A DNA stretch of 64,000 bases from Macrostomum hystrix (GCA_950097015.1 CATNEN010000038.1:30410501-30474500); one strand, 5' to 3'. Numbered from the stretch's first letter, positions 31,145 through 42,262 are shown. Notes: generated by a model not told the origin, from the sequence alone. Program-made: numbers and translations.

Positions 31145-32553
31145 TAGGCCTATCCTAACTTCTGCTAGTTGACAAAAATAAATGTACATAAAAATAAGTT
31201 TTCATGTTAGCATTAGCGTGCCAGTGTCAACAACAAACAAAATGAAAGACTAGCATTTGTAAATTTATACATAATTAAATACAATTTATATTTTTCAATG
31301 CCAATAGGCCTAATCAATATATTTCATCCATTATAATACTAGACAATATCAGGGCTTTTGCAGTGATTTATTTTTTATATGTTGTTGAAAAAAAAATTTA
31401 GATTAAAAAAATCTAAACAATAGAGTCAGCCGAAAAAATATATAGTTGGGTACAAACTTTTTGGTGGAACAAAAGCCTAGAACAGGTCAGATTGGTCCAG
31501 TCATGTTTTTACAAGCTCAAAAACTATAAGCTCATTGCTATGCTATTGCCTTCATGCCTCTATTGAGCTGATTGTTAAGAATAGGTTTTTGGGCTTTAAT
31601 GTACATAGCCTCTAATAAACCAAGATTGCAATCATTCCTACTCGATTCTAAAGACTTAAAAATTTCGTGTGGTTCAGCATTAGCACAACAGGTTAAAGTA
31701 ATTTCGAACACAAGATTTTTAGCAAAGTTGATTTAGACAGGCCTAATGCAGATGTTAGCCAGTAGGCCTAGTGAGGTAAAAGCTGAAACAAAATGCGATC
31801 GGTATGCGGCGATTTTCACTTTTAAATTATACTTAAATTTTTTCAAATATTTTTATATTAACAAAACACATGTTTCTTTTGATTCTAGAGTTTAAATTGC
31901 TCAAGATGCAGTAGTTGTATGTGAATTTTGAATACTTAATTGATTTTTATGACAGTAACGTCATTTTAACGTTTTTACATTGTCGATGGGGGTTATCAGA
32001 TTGATAAATCGAAAACAAGTCTACAAGAACCGAAAAGTACTTATTGTGCCCACATAAATTTGTGCTAATTATATTTAAGATATTGTTATTAGCACTTTTT
32101 CAGGACTTGGTTTTCTTGGGCCCATTAATTTGTGAACCTCTTCCGGTAGCATTTATAATAGTTAATCGTAATAGTTAGGATCTAATTAAACCTCTAATCT
32201 AAGTTAGGCTTAAGTTAGGGTCTCAGTCCCTAGGCATAAAACATATAATTTATATGGTTGCAGGGCGATCGGGCATTCCGGTGCCTGTGCTTTTGAATAG
32301 GCCTACCAGGCATTTCGGTGCCCCGTCTTGCCTTTGGTACCTTTTTGATACATTTAAGCATTGAATGTAGGCCTACTTGAATGTTTTTCCATGTACAGAT
32401 AGGATGTAAATGTAAGTTTTAGCCTAATTTAATTTTATTTGTAATAAATAAAATATTGACGAGGCTAAAGACCTACCAGGTGCTAGGGGAGGCAACAATG
32501 TAAGTCAGTCAATATCTTTATATGTATCTGCGAAAGATAGGCTGCCTCTGACA
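31145..32553. other. AT-rich intergenic spacer
   Basis: No open frame or repeat boundary recognised apart from scattered TAGGCCTA words. Confidence 0.4.
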
Positions 32554-33148
32554 CAGGGTTTTTTATGCAAATAGGCCTAGGGTGTAATTTACACCCTGAA
32601 GTTTGGATTTGCACCCACTTTTTGGGCACTGGATGCAACTTGTGCATCTGCATTTTGAGATCAAGATGCATGCAAGTCATTTTTTAGCAAAAGTTACAAA
32701 CAAGATAATGTATAAATATATTCTAAATAATGAAACAATAGGCCTAGGCCTAAGATAATTAATTATTTATCCCAACAAAATTCTCAAATTTAGACCTAGA
32801 ATGCAAGTTGCATCTTGGTTTTCATATTTGCATCAATTTTTTTAGCTTGAGATGCAAGGTTGCATCCATACATGTGCAACACCCGGCTGACCTGGCCGAA
32901 TCGGCCGGGTGAAATGAGGGCCAAGCAAGGTAAGTTGCAAAAACCAACAACCAAGCACAAAAAAATCAAAGGGGGGGACCAAGGGACCAAAATGTAAGTC
33001 ATAAAGAAATGGAAAAGGGAGAGAAAAAGAGAGCAAATGAGAGTACACTAAGTTGTAAATAGAGCAAAAACTAAGTCGTACGGCCGGCTAAGATTTGGGA
33101 GGTTGCGCATGTATGGTTGCATCCACATTTTGGCAGAAAAAAACCCTG
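32554..33148. mobile_element. hAT-like MITE (595 bp)
   Basis: It begins CAGGGTTTTTT and ends AAAAAAACCCTG. It is flanked by an exact 8-bp duplication CTCTGACA at 32546-32553 and 33149-33156, as for hAT transposons. The interior has many subterminal words of the type GATGCAA and TTGCATC in both orientations, which could be transposase-binding repeats, and a hairpin CACCCGGC...GCCGGGTG near 32880-32910. No coding capacity. Confidence 0.85.
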
Positions 33149-33156
33149 CTCTGACA

Positions 33157-34879
33157 GTCTAGACTGCCATCTCGCACTTTGTTAATTAATATTTGCTATG
33201 GAGCATGGTCACTCTCCCTTGCTCTTTTTCACAACACATGTTGTAAATGTAATAAAAATTTTCATTATCCTAAAAATGTTTACTTTTTTATTTGTCTTAT
33301 TTTTTAAATATTAGTATGATTAATTTGTATAGCATGTATAATTAGTAGGCCTTAACCCCTGGGTAGGCTAATTGCTAGCTAATCCCATCATTCATAAAAA
33401 TATTCTTGTTAACTAGGTACCTGCAGGCTGAAGCAGATTTTAATCAATTCTATTTATACTTTAATAACTCAAAGTTAGTGTCCTAGGGCTTCTTTATATT
33501 ATATTTACTGTTCCACTGTTATTATCAAAATTGTTATATAGAATTATTATACAATATTTAATATCCAATTGCTGTTATCAAAGTGATTATTAACCTTTCT
33601 TATAATTTAATGCAATATGAAGTTTTTAACTCTTAATGGTAGCTCGTATTTAAGTCTGAGTTAGTAGTGTTTTTATATAACAGAGTTCTAGTTTACATAT
33701 TTCATACAATTTTATAGGATTATATATTTACTTGTTAAGCAGGTTTTTGGTTAGCCTGGTTTGCAATGTTCAGTCCGCTTTTAAGGCATTACCAATGATC
33801 TAAGGATTACAGCTCTTCCTTTATATCTCCATTTATATCAAATGAATAACTCTGTTATGAACACTTAGTCTGATATATACTTATTTGAACCTTCAAGTCC
33901 TTTGGATGTTTTTCGCTCTTGACAAGGTTAAGTTTTCTTTCCCTCACTTCTCATGTATTTATAGTATTTTTCATAGTATCCCTATTGCAATGATGTACAA
34001 TAGGGATAATAATTGCTTTTAAATAATACAACATATTTATTGAATGGTATAGGACCAAGATTGCTATTGCTCAGTAAAGGCTCAATTGGATAGCTTGGGG
34101 TAGGTAGATATGAAATTGTTAGCGTGTGTCTATGATAAGTAGGGTTTGCTGCTAGTAAAGTAATTCCATTTTTTGTTGAAATTTTAGATGAAATTTTTAT
34201 GCTTCTTTTTATGCTATTTTTAGTGCTTCCTTGTTTATTGGTTAAAATTTTGGCAACTAGCTAACATCTTGCAGATATTCTTATGGTACCATGTTTCTAG
34301 CTAAATCACTTGTTACATAGCTGTTGAATCCTTTGTAGTTTTAAGGCAAGGCTGAATTGAAACAGCTTGGGTATAACCTGAGTACCTTGACTTCTTTTAG
34401 AAAGAACTAATCAATTCTTTGTTTCTGATCTGGATAGGAAGCCTGGTAATAGGAGGGTTAAGCAAGAATCACAGGTATGTTATTCTTCATTGTTTATCAA
34501 CAACTTTAGTATATAATTACCCAATCTAGACTTCTAGATTTTATTTAAGGTTTCAGAATTTAATATATTGTTATGTAGACCTCAACCTACAGTTTCTTTG
34601 TAAAAAATGTGCATTAATTATTTTAGTGCAATGCTAGCTCATACAAGTAAGTATCCTACTGTATGTTAAATAATTTCAAGTTTATGTTTTTAAGTGTTTT
34701 AAATGAGGCAGCATCTTTATTGTGCCCAAAATTATCTGTAATAAAGAAACAATGCACTGAACATTTAACAATTTCTGCAGCCCAGCTATACAAGTTTGGA
34801 TTCATTTATTAAATACTAGTAGATCTGTCATTCAATTAAAGAACATCTTTCGTTAAATATTCATCAGTTCATTGGTAAT
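33157..34879. other. AT-rich spacer upstream of eIF4E
   Basis: No convincing gene. A short exon-like island at 34438-34473 (AG before, GTATG after) could be a 5' UTR exon of eIF4E but cannot be supported further. The promoter of eIF4E must lie in or near this stretch. Confidence 0.35.
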
Positions 34880-37600
34880 ATGGCAGCGGCAGCAGAATTA
34901 TCAAAGGCTAGCATTACTTCTATTGAATCAAATGCGCCAGATGCAGCTAACACTGACGATTCTGAGCTAAATGGCGACGTCTCAAGCTCAACTGTTGGCG
35001 ATCCACAGAAGCATCCGCTGCATAATCGGTGAGTCTCTCTGTGGACTTAGTCCCTGCCCCTGTGTGCCACAATTTGATAGCGAAACTAGCCATACAGTTA
35101 AATTATTCAAGTCTATTGCGTTCAAATGCACCCAATCAAGGCTTATTGATGGCACATGGCAACTGTGCGTGCCATTCAGTAAAGAAAAGGTCATTTTGGA
35201 TAGAAAATTTCTCGGGATTGTGTCTAGCGTCATCGTCGAAACATTTTTCTCTAGCCATGGCTTCTTTCAGCAACAGTTGGCGCGTACATTCTCTTCCAGA
35301 ACGCTTCTTTTTGCGTTCTTTCTTTCTAATTTCTATCCCGCATTCCTAAACGCGAACTCGGTGCAAGGCCACAGAATTGGCCATGTGCATTTAGCGATTT
35401 CTGAATGAAAATTGATTAAGACGCGTGTACTTAAAAAATTTAAGCTTGAATGTTTTCTTACACGAAATGTAAACCAGAAAATAACGCGGTTTGTCTCTCG
35501 TTTGACGATGACAATGTCAGGGCTGATGTACACACCCTGTGTGAGCGTATGCTCAGGAGTCTGCGAAATGGGCAGAATCACCTCGCTAGCTGTGACCGTC
35601 TACTGCAGGGGTCGGCAAACTCCGGCCCGCGGGCCAGATGCGGCCCTCGAAGCTCCCAAATCCGGCCCGTTGCCCATTCCGACATCTACAGTATCCTGTC
35701 TCGTCTCTCCCCTGTAATATCTCTCCCCTGTCTCATCGCTCCCCTGTGTCCTTTCTCTCCCGTGTCTCATCTCTCCCGTGTCTCATCTCTCCCGTGTCTC
35801 ATCTCTCCCGTGTCTCATCTCTCCCGTGTCTCATCTCTCCAGTGTCTCATCTCTCCCCTGTCTGAACTCTCCCGCGTCTCATCTCTCCCGTGTCTCATCT
35901 CTCCCGTGTCTCATCTCTCCAGTGTCTCATCTCTCCCGTGTCTCTTCTCTCCCGTGTCTCATCTCTCCCGTGTCTCATCTCTCCCGTGTCTCATCTCTCC
36001 AGTGTCTCATCTCTCCAGTGTCTCATCTCTCCCGTGTCTCATCTCTCCCGTCTCATCTCTCCAGTGTCTCGTCTCTTCCCTGTCTCATCTCACCTGTGTC
36101 TCATCTCTCCCCTGTCTCAACTCTCCCGCGTCTCATCTCTCCCGTGTCTCATCTCTACATTGTCTCATATTTTTACAGTCAATGCGGCCCGCTGTCGTCT
36201 TTTAGATTCTCTATTTGGCCCGCTAGCTAATAAGTTTGCCGACCCCTGGTCTACTGTCACCAAATGATGTGCCATTGCCCACAGTCCTTTAGTAATTATT
36301 CAAACTCAACATTAGGTATACCAAGCTATTTTGCCACCCGTTTTTATACCAAGGGGGAAATACCCCCTGAACATTTTTAGGCAGCGCCTGAATTGTAACA
36401 ACGTTGGGTGGTGATTAATTTGTTGACAGACTAGGCGATGCTGTCCTGTGGTTGAGCTGCGCCTAATATTTACGCTGGATCAGTGAAATTGGAAAAAATC
36501 GCGTCAGGGTGTCCCAAGTGACCTTTTTTACCTGTTGTAGCCTTTGAAGGTCCAGCAGTCCGTCTAAGACCTAGATAGAGGTAGGTGACCACCGAAGACG
36601 GAGATGACACATTCGGGTGACATGCTGATAAATTTTGAAAAGCCTGGCAAGGCAGCACTGAGGCGCAGTGCTAATTCGTGTATAAGGGTGTATGAAATAC
36701 ACTAGCGCTTATGGGAAAAATTTGACCTTTGGCCAGTACCATTGAATATCTCGACGGTATGAAGGGCTGGCGACTTGATTATTGTTTCAGAAGATGCGCA
36801 ACACAAAAATTGGGCCGTGTTCTTGAGTTTCGTGTGCTTGCGTTGCTCCGTTCGGGTGCAGCACAAAAAATGGTCTGGGGTGGGAATTCCACCACCTTGG
36901 TAGTTCTACTGTTAACTTACAAAAGCTTTTTATCCTACAAGCCCCTGGCAGGAAATGTGATCGGGACTAAGGAAATGAACAGAATAGCCATACAGAATAT
37001 ATAGTATGAATTAAAGATAGCTTACTAAAAATGAAAGCTGTGCCACCCCGCCAATTCAATTCAACTCGCAGCTGGACTCTCTGGTTCTTCAAGAATGATC
37101 GCCAGAAATCATGGAACGAGAACCAGAAACAAGTGACCAGCTTCTGCTTTGTAGAAGATTTCTGGGCTCTGTTTAACCACATTCAGCCGGCCAGCAAGCT
37201 GCCAGTTGGCTGCGATTATTCCCTATTCAAGGAGGGCATTAATCCCATGTGGGAGGATTCCAGCAATGTGAAAGGCGGTCGCTGGCTCATTACTTTGGAT
37301 AAGAATAAGCGCACGCACAGTATGGACAGCTTCTGGATTGAGACCCTGCTGCTATTAATTGGCGAAGGTTTCGACGACGATTCTGACGAAATTTGCGGCG
37401 CAATCGTCCAGATTCGCGCCAAGCAGGACAAATTGTCCGTCTGGACTAGGACAGCCGATAAGCGCGAGGCTTGCCTGAACATCGGCCAGCGGCTCAAGGA
37501 GGCCTTGAAGATTCCGGACCATATTCAGATAGCCTACCAGACTCACACAGATCAGGAGCAGAAGAGCTCCAGTATGGCTAAGAGTACCTACGTTTTGTAG
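34880..37600 (+). CDS. eIF4E: Translation initiation factor eIF4E (2 coding exons)
   Basis: Cap-binding subunit of the eIF4F complex. Exons 34880-35028 and 37072-37600 (TAG) join in phase 2 to give 225 aa. An N-terminal Ser/Ala/Asp-rich extension precedes HPLHNRWTLWFFKND. The cap-sandwich tryptophans are seen in QKSWNEN and NPMWED, the latter followed by the cap-contacting Glu. VEDFWALFNHI carries the Trp used by eIF4G and 4E-BP. KLSVWTR carries the Trp near the methyl group. The C-terminal KSSSMAKS retains a Ser where the MNK-phosphorylated Ser209 of mammals lies. The length is near the usual 217. The intron of about 2 kb contains a MITE. Identification is firm; class I membership is likely. 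Confidence 0.96.
35606..36248. mobile_element. hAT MITE with internal minisatellite, in eIF4E intron
   Basis: 643 bp with perfect 16-bp terminal inverted repeats CAGGGGTCGGCAAACT, flanked by the exact 8-bp duplication GTCTACTG at 35598-35605 and 36249-36256. Subterminal GGCCCGC words occur at both ends. Most of the inside is a 15-16-bp tandem array (35706-36172). No transposase is encoded. Both the terminus and the 8-bp duplication are those of hAT (Charlie-like) elements. Confidence 0.95.
35706..36172. repeat. 15-16-bp minisatellite inside the MITE
   Basis: About 30 copies of TCTCATCTCTCCCGTG with CCAGTG and CCCCTG variants. The Ser/Leu-rich open frames over it are artefacts of the repeat. 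Confidence 0.93.
36257..37071. other. Remainder of eIF4E intron
   Basis: No gene, repeat array or element boundary recognised. Ends at the acceptor CTCGCAG before exon 2. Confidence 0.45.
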
Positions 37601-38780
37601 TTCACCTATAGCAGCAGCTGACTCTTCTGTGACACTAATCAATTTGTTTTAGTCAGCTTTATTAGTGTGTGCCTCTCTATAGCGTCAGTTGAGAAATTTG
37701 AAAATTTATTTGTATTATGTTAGCCGTGTTTCAATTGCGTATTTGACTCCTGCAATTCTTCACTTGATAATATTTTTCTTTGAAAATTTACTTTAATGGT
37801 CTTAGGTTTAGAAGCGGACTCGCTTTCGGTTGATACAGTTCGTATGATGACAATAATAATAATAAATAATAAAATGATAATAACAACGTTTTCTGTAATA
37901 TGCTAGAATAAATATTAGTTGTATATTGATTAGAATTATCTTTGTTCTTATTTTACCATAGCAATGTATCGTTATTTTGTTATTATTTTGTATCGTTTAT
38001 TTGAAAATTATATGAGGTGATGGTTTTGTCTGCATGTTTTGCTTTGTTAATTATTTTTATAGAAATATATTATATAGTAATTTTCCTGTTTGTGTGTGTT
38101 TGTGATAATTATCTTTCGCTTACAAACCTGTTTCAAGTTTTCAATTAGTTAAAGAAAGAAGAATTTTGCAACTTGCTACTAAGTAAGTAGTCTAACCATA
38201 AATTGAGTTATTTTATTGCACACTTCCTTAATGTATTTTTCTCTTTCGTTTAACAATTGGTTTTGTGTAGACAAAAAATTAATGCTGTTCATTGGTGCGT
38301 GTGTTAATTTTTAAAACTCTTGCGCTTATAAATACTACTACTATTAAGTAGTGTGAAAAGCATGCAAAAAACTTTGTTCGTATTAATTATTTTCTTTAAA
38401 TAACACAACTATTTCATGCTTTATCACTCACTTATCTCGTTACCTCCCCCGCTCGCGTGACAATAATTATTGATAACAATTGGCTTTGAAGCTGTGTCAG
38501 TTGAACTGAATGTTTCATAGATTTCATAGTCCTCTGCTGTCTCCCCAATGCTACCTATATGTGTGTTACTGTATGTACCTGACACTGTCAGTTGGTTATA
38601 ATCATTTATATGCACATTTATTTAAATAAATTTTTGAATCTAGACAAATTAAAGTTGTTTCTTTTAAAGACAAAAAATTATTTAAAATGTTCCGCTGAGT
38701 TTCCTTTGTCTCGCTCTTTTTCTCTTTTCGGTAAGCTAAAAATCAACGGAAATAAAATATTTCAAGATTCCAAGTTACTA
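37601..38780 (+). other. eIF4E 3' UTR and spacer
   Basis: AT-rich sequence after the stop codon, with several AATAAA-type hexamers around 37850-37920 and a TAATAA run. Any of these could serve as the poly(A) signal. No gene is seen. Confidence 0.4.
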
Positions 38781-38893
38781 ACATCTTAATCCTGTCAAGA
38801 TCCCAAATCACTAACATCCCAATTATACTTTTATGAGCCCAAGCTGCTTATATCCCTATCCTCTTTTAGAATCCCAAGTTACTAATATCCCAA
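38780..38893. repeat. Left part of about 32-bp minisatellite split by LTR element
   Basis: Degenerate copies containing ATCCCAAGTTACTAATATCC. The same unit continues at 44846 after the inserted element. Confidence 0.75.
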
Positions 38894-39508
38894 TGATGTG
38901 CTGTAGACTGCTGAGCAGCCTCCAGGCAATCTGTGAGTCAGGCTGTTCTAGGTCTGTGGGAGGGCTAGGGTTGGTAGTTAGTGTTTCCCGTGCACTGTCA
39001 CCTCCGCTCGCCACCCCCTCCGCTCTCTCTCTCTTTCCAGCTCTGTCTGCGCACTGAGTCACATTGCACACCATGGTGCAATCGCTTAAGTTCGGAAGAA
39101 GACTGGCAGAACAACGCTCAAATGCTCCTACTATAAGTAGAGCACAGTCCGACGAATCCTTGAGATGGTGTTGTTATCATGGTAGCACTATTTCTTTATA
39201 TTGATGGCACTTTCTTGTCTCCAGTCTTCATGCGTTTATCGCTTTGCATTGTCTCTAAGATCCTACAAAGCTTTTGTTGGTCTAGGCCGCATACTGCATT
39301 TAGAAGCATAGTGTGCCGCCCGATCAAGAGTAAGATCTGTGAGAGTAGTTAGCTGTGAGAGAAAACTTAGCAATCAAAGCCTGACTACCGGATTGTTCCT
39401 CTGCTAGGAAGCATCTGCGTGTGAGGCCGGTAAAATCTCCTTTCTGAATCCAGTGTCCTGTCTTGGTCATTTACCAATTGTGTGTGCCACGCTACCAAAG
39501 GTACAACA
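38894..39508 (+). repeat. 5' LTR (615 bp)
   Basis: Starts TGATGTGCTG, ends GTACAACA, and includes a CT-repeat stretch near 39020. It is followed at 39510 by TGGTGGCAAAGCGG, a candidate primer-binding site. Confidence 0.93.
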
Positions 39509-39570
39509 TTGGTGGCAAAGCGGTGTGATTCGAGTTAGCCTTTTACTCATTCACTGCGGAAACGAACGCC

Positions 39571-40848
39571 ATGTCCCAAGAGGAATTGGATTCTGAGAGG
39601 GAGGAGAGGCAGCAGGTAGCCCGGAGCAAGGAGTCTCGCGGTGGCTGTGCGCTGCAGGAAGCTCGGTCAAGACGGTATGACCGCGGAAACGGCTGCGTCG
39701 GCGACGGCGAGGACAGCAAGAGCGACTTCGGCGACGACGACCAGTCCGGCGGCGAGGACGACCGAGGAGCGGCGGCGGCAGCAAGGCGACGACGACCGAG
39801 GCTGGACGACAGGGCAACGGCTGACCTGGTGTACCGGATGCTCAACCTGATGGAGAAGCAGGTGGAACAACAACAAGGTAGGACGGCGAAGATTGCCAAG
39901 TTTTCTCGGGGTCAGGACGTACATCTGTGGGTGGAGGCGTTTGAAGCGTATTGCGCCCGGGCTGCGATTCGCAGTTCGGAGACACGCAAGGCCCTTTTAC
40001 TCGACCACCTCGATGTACAGTGCCTGAATGCCGTCCTCAGGATGAGGCTGCCCGAAGAGCTCACGTATGCCCAGTTCAAGGAGCGTATGGTGGAGCGATT
40101 CGCGCAGCTGAGCAGTCCTGAGGAGTACCGAGACGAGTTCCGCAATCGCTATCAGAAGAAAGCGGAAACGCTTGATGACTATGCTGATGCGTTGCAGGGA
40201 CTCGGTGAGCAGGCCTACACCAACCTTCGCCAGAGAGACCTGGACTATGAGTTGGTCGACCAGTTTGTGAAAGGGGTTCGGACTTCGGTTGAGAACCGCA
40301 AGCACCTGCTGCGGACTCGCCCTAGGACACTCCTAGAGGCTAGGCGAGAGTTAAAGCGCCTAGAGGTGGTCGACGAGGCAGTCCAGAGGGCGAAGGATGG
40401 GCCGGCTCGGATGGTGCACGGCGAGGATGAGGACCTGAATGCGCGGCCGCCACCGCAAGGTGTTACCGCTGCGCTGAAGGGACTCGAATCGCTGATGACC
40501 AAGATGGTCGAAGTGCAGGGACAGCAGCTTCAGCATCAGCAAGAGATGCAGGAGATGCTGGTCCAGGCACTCAGTCGACCACAGGGAGCCGTGCAGCAGG
40601 AAGGACCGGCGCCGCCAAGAGGGGCATGCTTTGGTTGCGGAAAGTTTGGACACCTGAGGCGTGATTGCCCGACGAGGCCACCTAAGCCGCGTTATGAGCA
40701 CCACGCACAGGGGTACCTGAGAGAGCAACGGCAAGAGCCCAGGCAGCAGTCCGAGCTGCAGGCCCAAGGCACTCAGACGTCGGGAAACGGGACGGCGAGG
40801 AGCATGGAAGGCGATGCCCCTCGCAGTCCAGTTCCTGGACGGGCCTGA
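39571..40848 (+). CDS. Gag protein of the non-autonomous element (425 aa)
   Basis: An ATG shortly after the primer site opens a gag-like protein: a charged N-terminus, a capsid-like middle with DLVYRMLNLM and VHLWVEAFEAYCARA, a Gln-rich segment and one CCHC zinc knuckle CFGCGKFGHLRRDC from residue 353. This is the packaging/particle protein of gypsy-class elements. It ends at a TGA at 40846-40848 but overlaps the protease frame. A slippery heptamer lies about 60 nt before the stop. Confidence 0.88.
   Translation: MSQEELDSEREERQQVARSKESRGGCALQEARSRRYDRGNGCVGDGEDSKSDFGDDDQSGGEDDRGAAAAARRRRPRLDDRATADLVYRMLNLMEKQVEQQQGRTAKIAKFSRGQDVHLWVEAFEAYCARAAIRSSETRKALLLDHLDVQCLNAVLRMRLPEELTYAQFKERMVERFAQLSSPEEYRDEFRNRYQKKAETLDDYADALQGLGEQAYTNLRQRDLDYELVDQFVKGVRTSVENRKHLLRTRPRTLLEARRELKRLEVVDEAVQRAKDGPARMVHGEDEDLNARPPPQGVTAALKGLESLMTKMVEVQGQQLQHQQEMQEMLVQALSRPQGAVQQEGPAPPRGACFGCGKFGHLRRDCPTRPPKPRYEHHAQGYLREQRQEPRQQSELQAQGTQTSGNGTARSMEGDAPRSPVPGRA
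40782..40788 (+). promoter_or_regulatory. Predicted -1 ribosomal frameshift site GGGAAAC
   Basis: The heptamer lies in the gag frame as G GGA AAC, matching the X XXY YYZ rule. After a -1 slip, the new frame is open from 40788 through the protease ORF. This is the usual way to make Gag-Pro in retroelements. Experimental use is not shown. Confidence 0.75.
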
Positions 40849-41912
40849 GGGGAACTGAGGAGCAAGCTGGAGGAGAGGGTAGGGGCTCTCCTAGCACCAG
40901 CTTCCTCGAGCGTTGGTATGCCTCCAACGCTGACCCCTATATAACGGCGATGGTCTCCAAGAAGACAGTGCCCTTTCTCCTAGATTCAGGGAGTAGGCGC
41001 TGTCTGATTGGGAGTGAGACGTGGGCATCTCTGCGGCATGTAGTGCCGCACGCTGTGCTGACAGGAGAGAGTGCCCTGTGCAACTTCGATGGTTCTCGGT
41101 TGCCAGTCTTAGGGCGAGTCGCCTTTGAGGTCAGGCTCGGCGACTACGCAGTAGACGTCGAGTTCTGCGTGACAAAGGGCGAGCACGAGAACATCTTAGG
41201 AATTTATTTCATGCGCCAGCACGCCCAGAAGATTGATTTTCCGAAGGGGATGCTGACCATGAAATCAGGAACCAGAGTACCGCTGAGGTACACGAGGCGA
41301 GAGGCGAGGGCCAGCCGGGTCTACTCACTCGAGCGGACCACAGTGCCAGCGCGCTCTTCGAGGCTCGTGGCGGTGAAGCTAGCGGGTGGCCGGACAGACT
41401 GTCACGGCACGCCGCTGTTTGTCAAGTCCTTGAAGTCAGGACTAAAGCCGGGAGCGTCTCAGGTAGGGATGACTCCGAAATTGATGACGATGGCTGACGG
41501 TACAGGATGTGTTGAGGTCATCAACACCTCTTGTTTTCCGGCTGTCATTCGTCGCACTAAACTGGTAGGGCTGGCAAGGTCCTTGAAGGCAGATGAGCTT
41601 GAGCATCTGCCAGAGTTGGAAGAGACGCCAGTCCTGGGACCTGTCGAGGTGCGCCAAGACAAGACGGTGCTGCAAGGGTGTCAGGAAGACACGACCGCAG
41701 GCCAGCCTTTGAGGCAGGAAGCACCTGTCTACGGGGCCCCGCAGTCAGCTCGTCGCAGCCAGTTCTGCCTGCAGACTGTGGACGCCGCCGTGCAGACGGT
41801 AGCTACGGAAGGTAGCTGGAGCCAGGGAGCCACGAGGGAGGAGCACTGGGTGCGGGCTGTGATGCCAAGGCGCAGGTGCAGACTCAAGTGGTGGCTGAAG
41901 GCTCAGAGGTAA
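40788..41912 (+). CDS. Protease domain frame of the non-autonomous element
   Basis: Entered by frameshift from gag; the first ATG in frame is at 40950. FLLDSGSRRCLIG is the aspartic-protease active-site motif. It is followed by a region resembling the linker that precedes RT in gypsy elements (VPARSSRLVAV, VEVINTSCFPAVIR). Instead of RT, the frame runs into SARRSQFCLQ-type repeats and stops at 41912. The C-terminal part overlaps the next frame (-1) from 41816. Confidence 0.8.
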   Translation, partial: RDGEEHGRRCPSQSSSWTGLRGTEEQAGGEGRGSPSTSFLERWYASNADPYITAMVSKKTVPFLLDSGSRRCLIGSETWASLRHVVPHAVLTGESALCNFDGSRLPVLGRVAFEVRLGDYAVDVEFCVTKGEHENILGIYFMRQHAQKIDFPKGMLTMKSGTRVPLRYTRREARASRVYSLERTTVPARSSRLVAVKLAGGRTDCHGTPLFVKSLKSGLKPGASQVGMTPKLMTMADGTGCVEVINTSCFPAVIRRTKLVGLARSLKADELEHLPELEETPVLGPVEVRQDKTVLQGCQEDTTAGQPLRQEAPVYGAPQSARRSQFCLQTVDAAVQTVATEGSWSQGATREEHWVRAVMPRRRCRLKWWLKAQR

Positions 41913-42262
41913 AGGAGAAGGTGCCCGCTCGTCGCAGCCAGTCCTGCCTGCAGGCGCCGGATCCGGAGCCTCTGGTGTGTCCGGAGACAGAGGAGGAGGT
42001 GTCCGCTCGTTGCAGCCAGTCCTGCCTGCAGACACCGAATCCTGCTGTCGAGGAGTTCTCGGAAACAGGGGAGAAGTCGCTGGCTCGTTGCAGCCAGTCC
42101 TGCCTGCGAGCGACTGATCCCGCTGTGTCAGGGTCCTCGGGTCAGGAGGATCAGCAGTTAGCTCGTTGCAGCCAGTCCTGCCTGCCGACTGCTGGTCTCT
42201 CCGTGGGACAGGGAGCAGAGGTGGAGGGGTGTTGTCAGACTCGTTGCGACCAGTCTCGCCTG
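41746..42262 (+). repeat. 78-bp coding repeat (CTCGTTGCAGCCAGTCCTGC core)
   Basis: Copies near 41746, 41926, 42004, 42082, 42160 and 42238. The last five are spaced 78 bp (26 codons), so the array preserves the reading frame. It lies where reverse transcriptase would normally be encoded. Confidence 0.85.

Noticed and set aside
32483-33048. 65-68-codon minus-strand frames
   Set aside because: Inside the hAT-like MITE, no domain.
34438-34473. A small coding exon (AG before, GTATG after)
   Set aside because: Too short to assign to any protein, and no partner exon in phase could be named; at most a 5' UTR exon of eIF4E.
35412-36267. Ser/Leu/Cys-rich frames up to 251 codons
   Set aside because: They read through the MITE's internal 16-bp array in the eIF4E intron.
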